DNA from: Phycisphaeraceae bacterium | GTDB lineage: Bacteria > Planctomycetota > Phycisphaerae > Phycisphaerales > UBA1924 | DNA: 8,973 nucleotides | Reading direction: 5' to 3' | NCBI GenBank assembly: GCA_009827215.1 | Contig: WUAJ01000086.1 | Location: 1-8,973 of the forward strand | Shown: positions 7,801-8,973 of the stretch, one piece after another | Layout: every line of letters begins with the position of its first letter | How positions within the stretch are numbered: the stretch's first letter is position 1 | Position numbers and translations under genes: made by a program | Notes under the pieces: model-generated | What the model was told of the DNA's origin: nothing | Seen by the model: the letters and a program-made list of their open reading frames with translations, nothing else | Database searches by the model: none

Positions 7801-8706
7801 GTGGTCGATGAAGCTGCGGGGGACTTTCAGCGTGACGGACTCACTGGATGGGATATCGATGAGTTTCCAGAATCGATGGAACTGGAAGAACACGGACGCA
7901 AAATCCTTGGATATCCAGCGATGGTTGTTTCTGAAGGAACTGTGAACCTTCGCGTTCGAACTTCGAAATGGGTTGCAGAACAACAGACTCGATCAGCACA
8001 GGGTCTGCTCCTGGGACTTGGGATCAAGAAGGAGCACAAGATTCGCGCACAGCAACTCCCTGGATACAGTCCAATGGCAGTCAATGCTTCGGTCTTGGGG
8101 TGGTCAGCGAAACACACAGAATCGGTATTGCTCTCGCGTACAGGCATGCAATCAGGCATTGATGATCAGAGCGTAATTCGAGATCGGAATGAGTTTGAAC
8201 GGAGGCTCGCTGCTGCTTGGACGGATGGGGTTCTGACTGTCCAGGGGTGTATCACCAATCTCGCTCGCGTGCTCAATGGGATTTTGCAAGCACAAGCAAA
8301 GATCTCTCAGAAACACTCCCAAGATTGGGATGCGAGTGTGCGTGACATGCGCGTTCAGTTGGAACTGCTGTTGAACGAGAACTGGGAGTTTACCACTCCA
8401 ACGAGATGGCTGTGGTGCTATCCGAGGTATTGCCGAGCGATCGAGATTCGTATGGAACGGATCCGAAACATTGGTCCTCAGAGGGATCAGAAGATGATTC
8501 AATCTGTGTCCCCTTGGGTGAAATGTGTGCAAGAACTCCGCGAACAAGGAGCACATCAGGATGACGCTGTAGCTCAGGCATACGAAGACCTCTGCTGGAT
8601 GGTGCAAGAATATCGCGTAGCGGTTTTTGCTCAGGAGCTTCGTACCGCAATGCCTATATCCATTAAGAGGCTGAGAGCCCAGCTTGATAAGATTGTCGGC
8701 GGATAA
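4822..8706 (+). CDS. hrpA: ATP-dependent DEAH-box RNA helicase HrpA, full-length
   Basis: At 1294 residues this is close to the roughly 1300 of Escherichia coli HrpA and is collinear with it to the C-terminus. The helicase core is intact: Walker A GETGSGKTT (97-105), TQPRRIAA (125-132), DEAH (194-197), SAT (226-228), VFMPGEREI (293-301), TNVAETSITVP (350-360) and QRAGRCGR (397-404). A winged-helix/ratchet region follows (about 430-560), then an OB-fold around 615-695 and the long C-terminal DUF3418 region (about 700-1290) characteristic of HrpA rather than HrpB. A charged N-terminal helical segment precedes the core. HrpA uses ATP hydrolysis to remodel RNA; in E. coli it has been linked to mRNA processing and to rescue of stalled ribosomes. 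All catalytic residues are present, so it should be active in the cytoplasm. It is translated from GTG, coupled to the BtpA-family gene. No frameshift or truncation is seen. Confidence 0.97.
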   Translation: MAEDLTSFDTLIQQAPKTVRGMYRARLRGLEKRKNTGYSVQKIEDSIRADLQRDIEAYQRRLRNKPTCTYPENLPVSEHRDEIANAIRNHQVVIICGETGSGKTTQIPKICLDLGRGVEAMIGHTQPRRIAARNVAARVADELGVGLGSLVGFRMRFGDQTSDDTLIKVMTDGILLAETRGDPDLRKYDTIIVDEAHERSLNIDFLLGYLHKLVTKRKDLKVIITSATIDADRFAEHFGTTDGPAPVIEVSGRMYPVEQRYDASMTMDGMPIPEAASYAAAQLITEGHGDVLVFMPGEREIRQTAHELKKLDFLPHDAEILPLYARLSPAEQQKVFKTGRTGGSRIVIATNVAETSITVPNIRGVVDPGVARLKRYNPRTKLHGLQVESISQASANQRAGRCGRVASGVCIRLYEQDDYNRRDEFTQPELLRSNLASVILQMIDLKLGEPDQFPFLDSPDARQWRDGYETLHELGAIDDDHRLTPIGKQMARLPVDPRIGRMVLAGEEEQCLNDVLIIAAVLSTQDPRVRPHDKQQLADEAHEQFQEEGSDFLSFLKIWDWYHEQHKKLTRRKLGRACDSAYLSSRRIDEWREVYRQLRGMCLDMKLNPEVRHTDCDAVHRALLTGLLTNIGNKGDRYEYKGTRGSAYSIIPGSSVFEEKPEWIMAGEVVRTTKVYARTVAKINPKWVEDAAKHLIKRSHSNPRWDSRTSRVVADERVGLYGLDIIPRRTVHFGPIEPVASREMFIHNALVEGDMRTKCAAIRHNRQLLANLRTIEDKARRGDLIADHQAIFQFYDQRIPAEIYSGQKFERWARDHGSNLEMQESDLVLSEDAKVTGQTHPDSVVVGNRNAGLSYRFMPGEEVDGVSVRVRVEDLPHLSREVLDWSVPGYIKERVEALIRSLPKQFRRQFDAPALAQELTPTFTREEGSIESQLAAVLSNRAGVMIRPEQFRRDQVPDFLSPRIVVLDPCGKELASGRDLKPLKDQFKEHAHRVVDEAAGDFQRDGLTGWDIDEFPESMELEEHGRKILGYPAMVVSEGTVNLRVRTSKWVAEQQTRSAQGLLLGLGIKKEHKIRAQQLPGYSPMAVNASVLGWSAKHTESVLLSRTGMQSGIDDQSVIRDRNEFERRLAAAWTDGVLTVQGCITNLARVLNGILQAQAKISQKHSQDWDASVRDMRVQLELLLNENWEFTTPTRWLWCYPRYCRAIEIRMERIRNIGPQRDQKMIQSVSPWVKCVQELREQGAHQDDAVAQAYEDLCWMVQEYRVAVFAQELRTAMPISIKRLRAQLDKIVGG

Positions 8707-8709
8707 TGC

Positions 8710-8743
8710 AAAAAGACAGGCGGAGGCCACACGGCACTCCGCC
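8710..8743 (-). terminator. Rho-independent terminator of the peroxiredoxin-like gene
   Basis: The arms GGCGGAG (8719-8725) and CTCCGCC (8737-8743) pair over 7 bp. They are extended by GCC/GGC (8726-8728 with 8733-8735), with one bulged A at 8736 and an ACAC loop. Five A at 8710-8714 read as a U-run after the hairpin on the - strand, so it is oriented for the convergent redoxin gene. There is no T-run on the + side, so stopping of hrpA transcripts here would be weaker. Confidence 0.8.
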
Positions 8744-8772
8744 CATCAAGAGGGGGCAGGTTGGTTATTGTC

Positions 8773-8973
8773 TCAGTCCTCGGCTGATAGCTCTTTGACG
8801 ACTTTCAACACTTTCTTGTAGTTCGCACGCTTGGAGTAATCTTCATCATCGAAGACGAAGCGAACAGTTCGGTCTTGATCGATGACATAGGTTGCTGGGA
8901 CAGGGAGTTCCCATTTGCCTGTCCCGTTTGAGTCAGCGACATTGATGCCATATTGACGGTACTTCTTTATTGT
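8773..8973 (-). CDS. AhpC/TSA-type peroxiredoxin-like protein, C-terminal fragment (5' end outside window)
   Basis: The complementary strand is open from base 8973 through 66 codons to a TGA at 8775-8773. The peptide has features of the C-terminal half of redoxin-fold peroxiredoxin-like proteins: KKYRQYGINVAD, then WELPVPATYVIDQD with the cis-proline strand before the conserved Tyr-Val-Ile-Asp, then VRFVFDDEDYSKRA and a terminal amphipathic helix. Such proteins reduce peroxides using thiols in the cytoplasm. The peroxidatic cysteine lies in the missing N-terminal part, so activity cannot be judged here. No cysteine occurs in the visible 66 residues, so any resolving cysteine would also have to lie outside. 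The gene converges on hrpA and ends in its own hairpin terminator. Confidence 0.85.
   Translation of the reverse strand, partial: TIKKYRQYGINVADSNGTGKWELPVPATYVIDQDRTVRFVFDDEDYSKRANYKKVLKVVKELSAED

Noticed and set aside
8152..8730. 192-codon open frame on the - strand over the hrpA 3' end
   Set aside because: It is antisense to the conserved DUF3418 region. It would start inside the terminator hairpin of the redoxin gene and has no recognisable family.

Overview
This is an ordinary chromosomal, housekeeping-type stretch. It has five complete protein genes, two partial genes at the window edges, two convincing intrinsic terminators and short intergenic gaps. Base composition looks moderate (about half G+C by eye). 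The gene set includes a full-length HrpA helicase, a 2,3-bisphosphoglycerate-independent phosphoglycerate mutase-like protein of the ApgM type, a BtpA-family protein and a PTR2/POT transporter, next to the end of ribosomal protein L20. This combination suggests a planctomycete-like bacterium, perhaps of the Phycisphaerae. That placement is an inference from gene content only. Nothing in the window is a phage, transposon, CRISPR or plasmid marker.

Layout, left to right. Positions 1-129 are the C-terminal end of rplT (L20) on the + strand, closed by a strong hairpin plus U-run terminator at 155-187. A PDZ-less site-2-type membrane metalloprotease (228-926, +) follows, with an ApgM-type phosphomutase/kinase-like gene (946-2232, +) 19 nt downstream, so the two are probably cotranscribed. 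A proton-coupled peptide transporter gene (2281-3852, -) runs convergently into them across 48 nt. After a 164-nt divergent gap come a BtpA-family TIM-barrel gene (4017-4829, +) and hrpA (4822-8706, +). hrpA starts with GTG inside the last codons of btpA, so the pair is very likely one transcript with coupled translation. At the right edge the 3' end of a peroxiredoxin-like gene (8773-8973, -) converges on hrpA, and its terminator sits between the two stops.

The genes do not form one evident pathway. They cover translation and RNA handling (L20, HrpA), membrane proteolysis, central or amino-acid metabolism (ApgM type), peptide uptake and oxidative defence. I found no convincing undescribed system. 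The points most worth a second look are the marked excess of GATC over the window, the coupled btpA-hrpA pair, and whether the ApgM-type protein is a glycolytic mutase or belongs to the related proposed homoserine kinase group.
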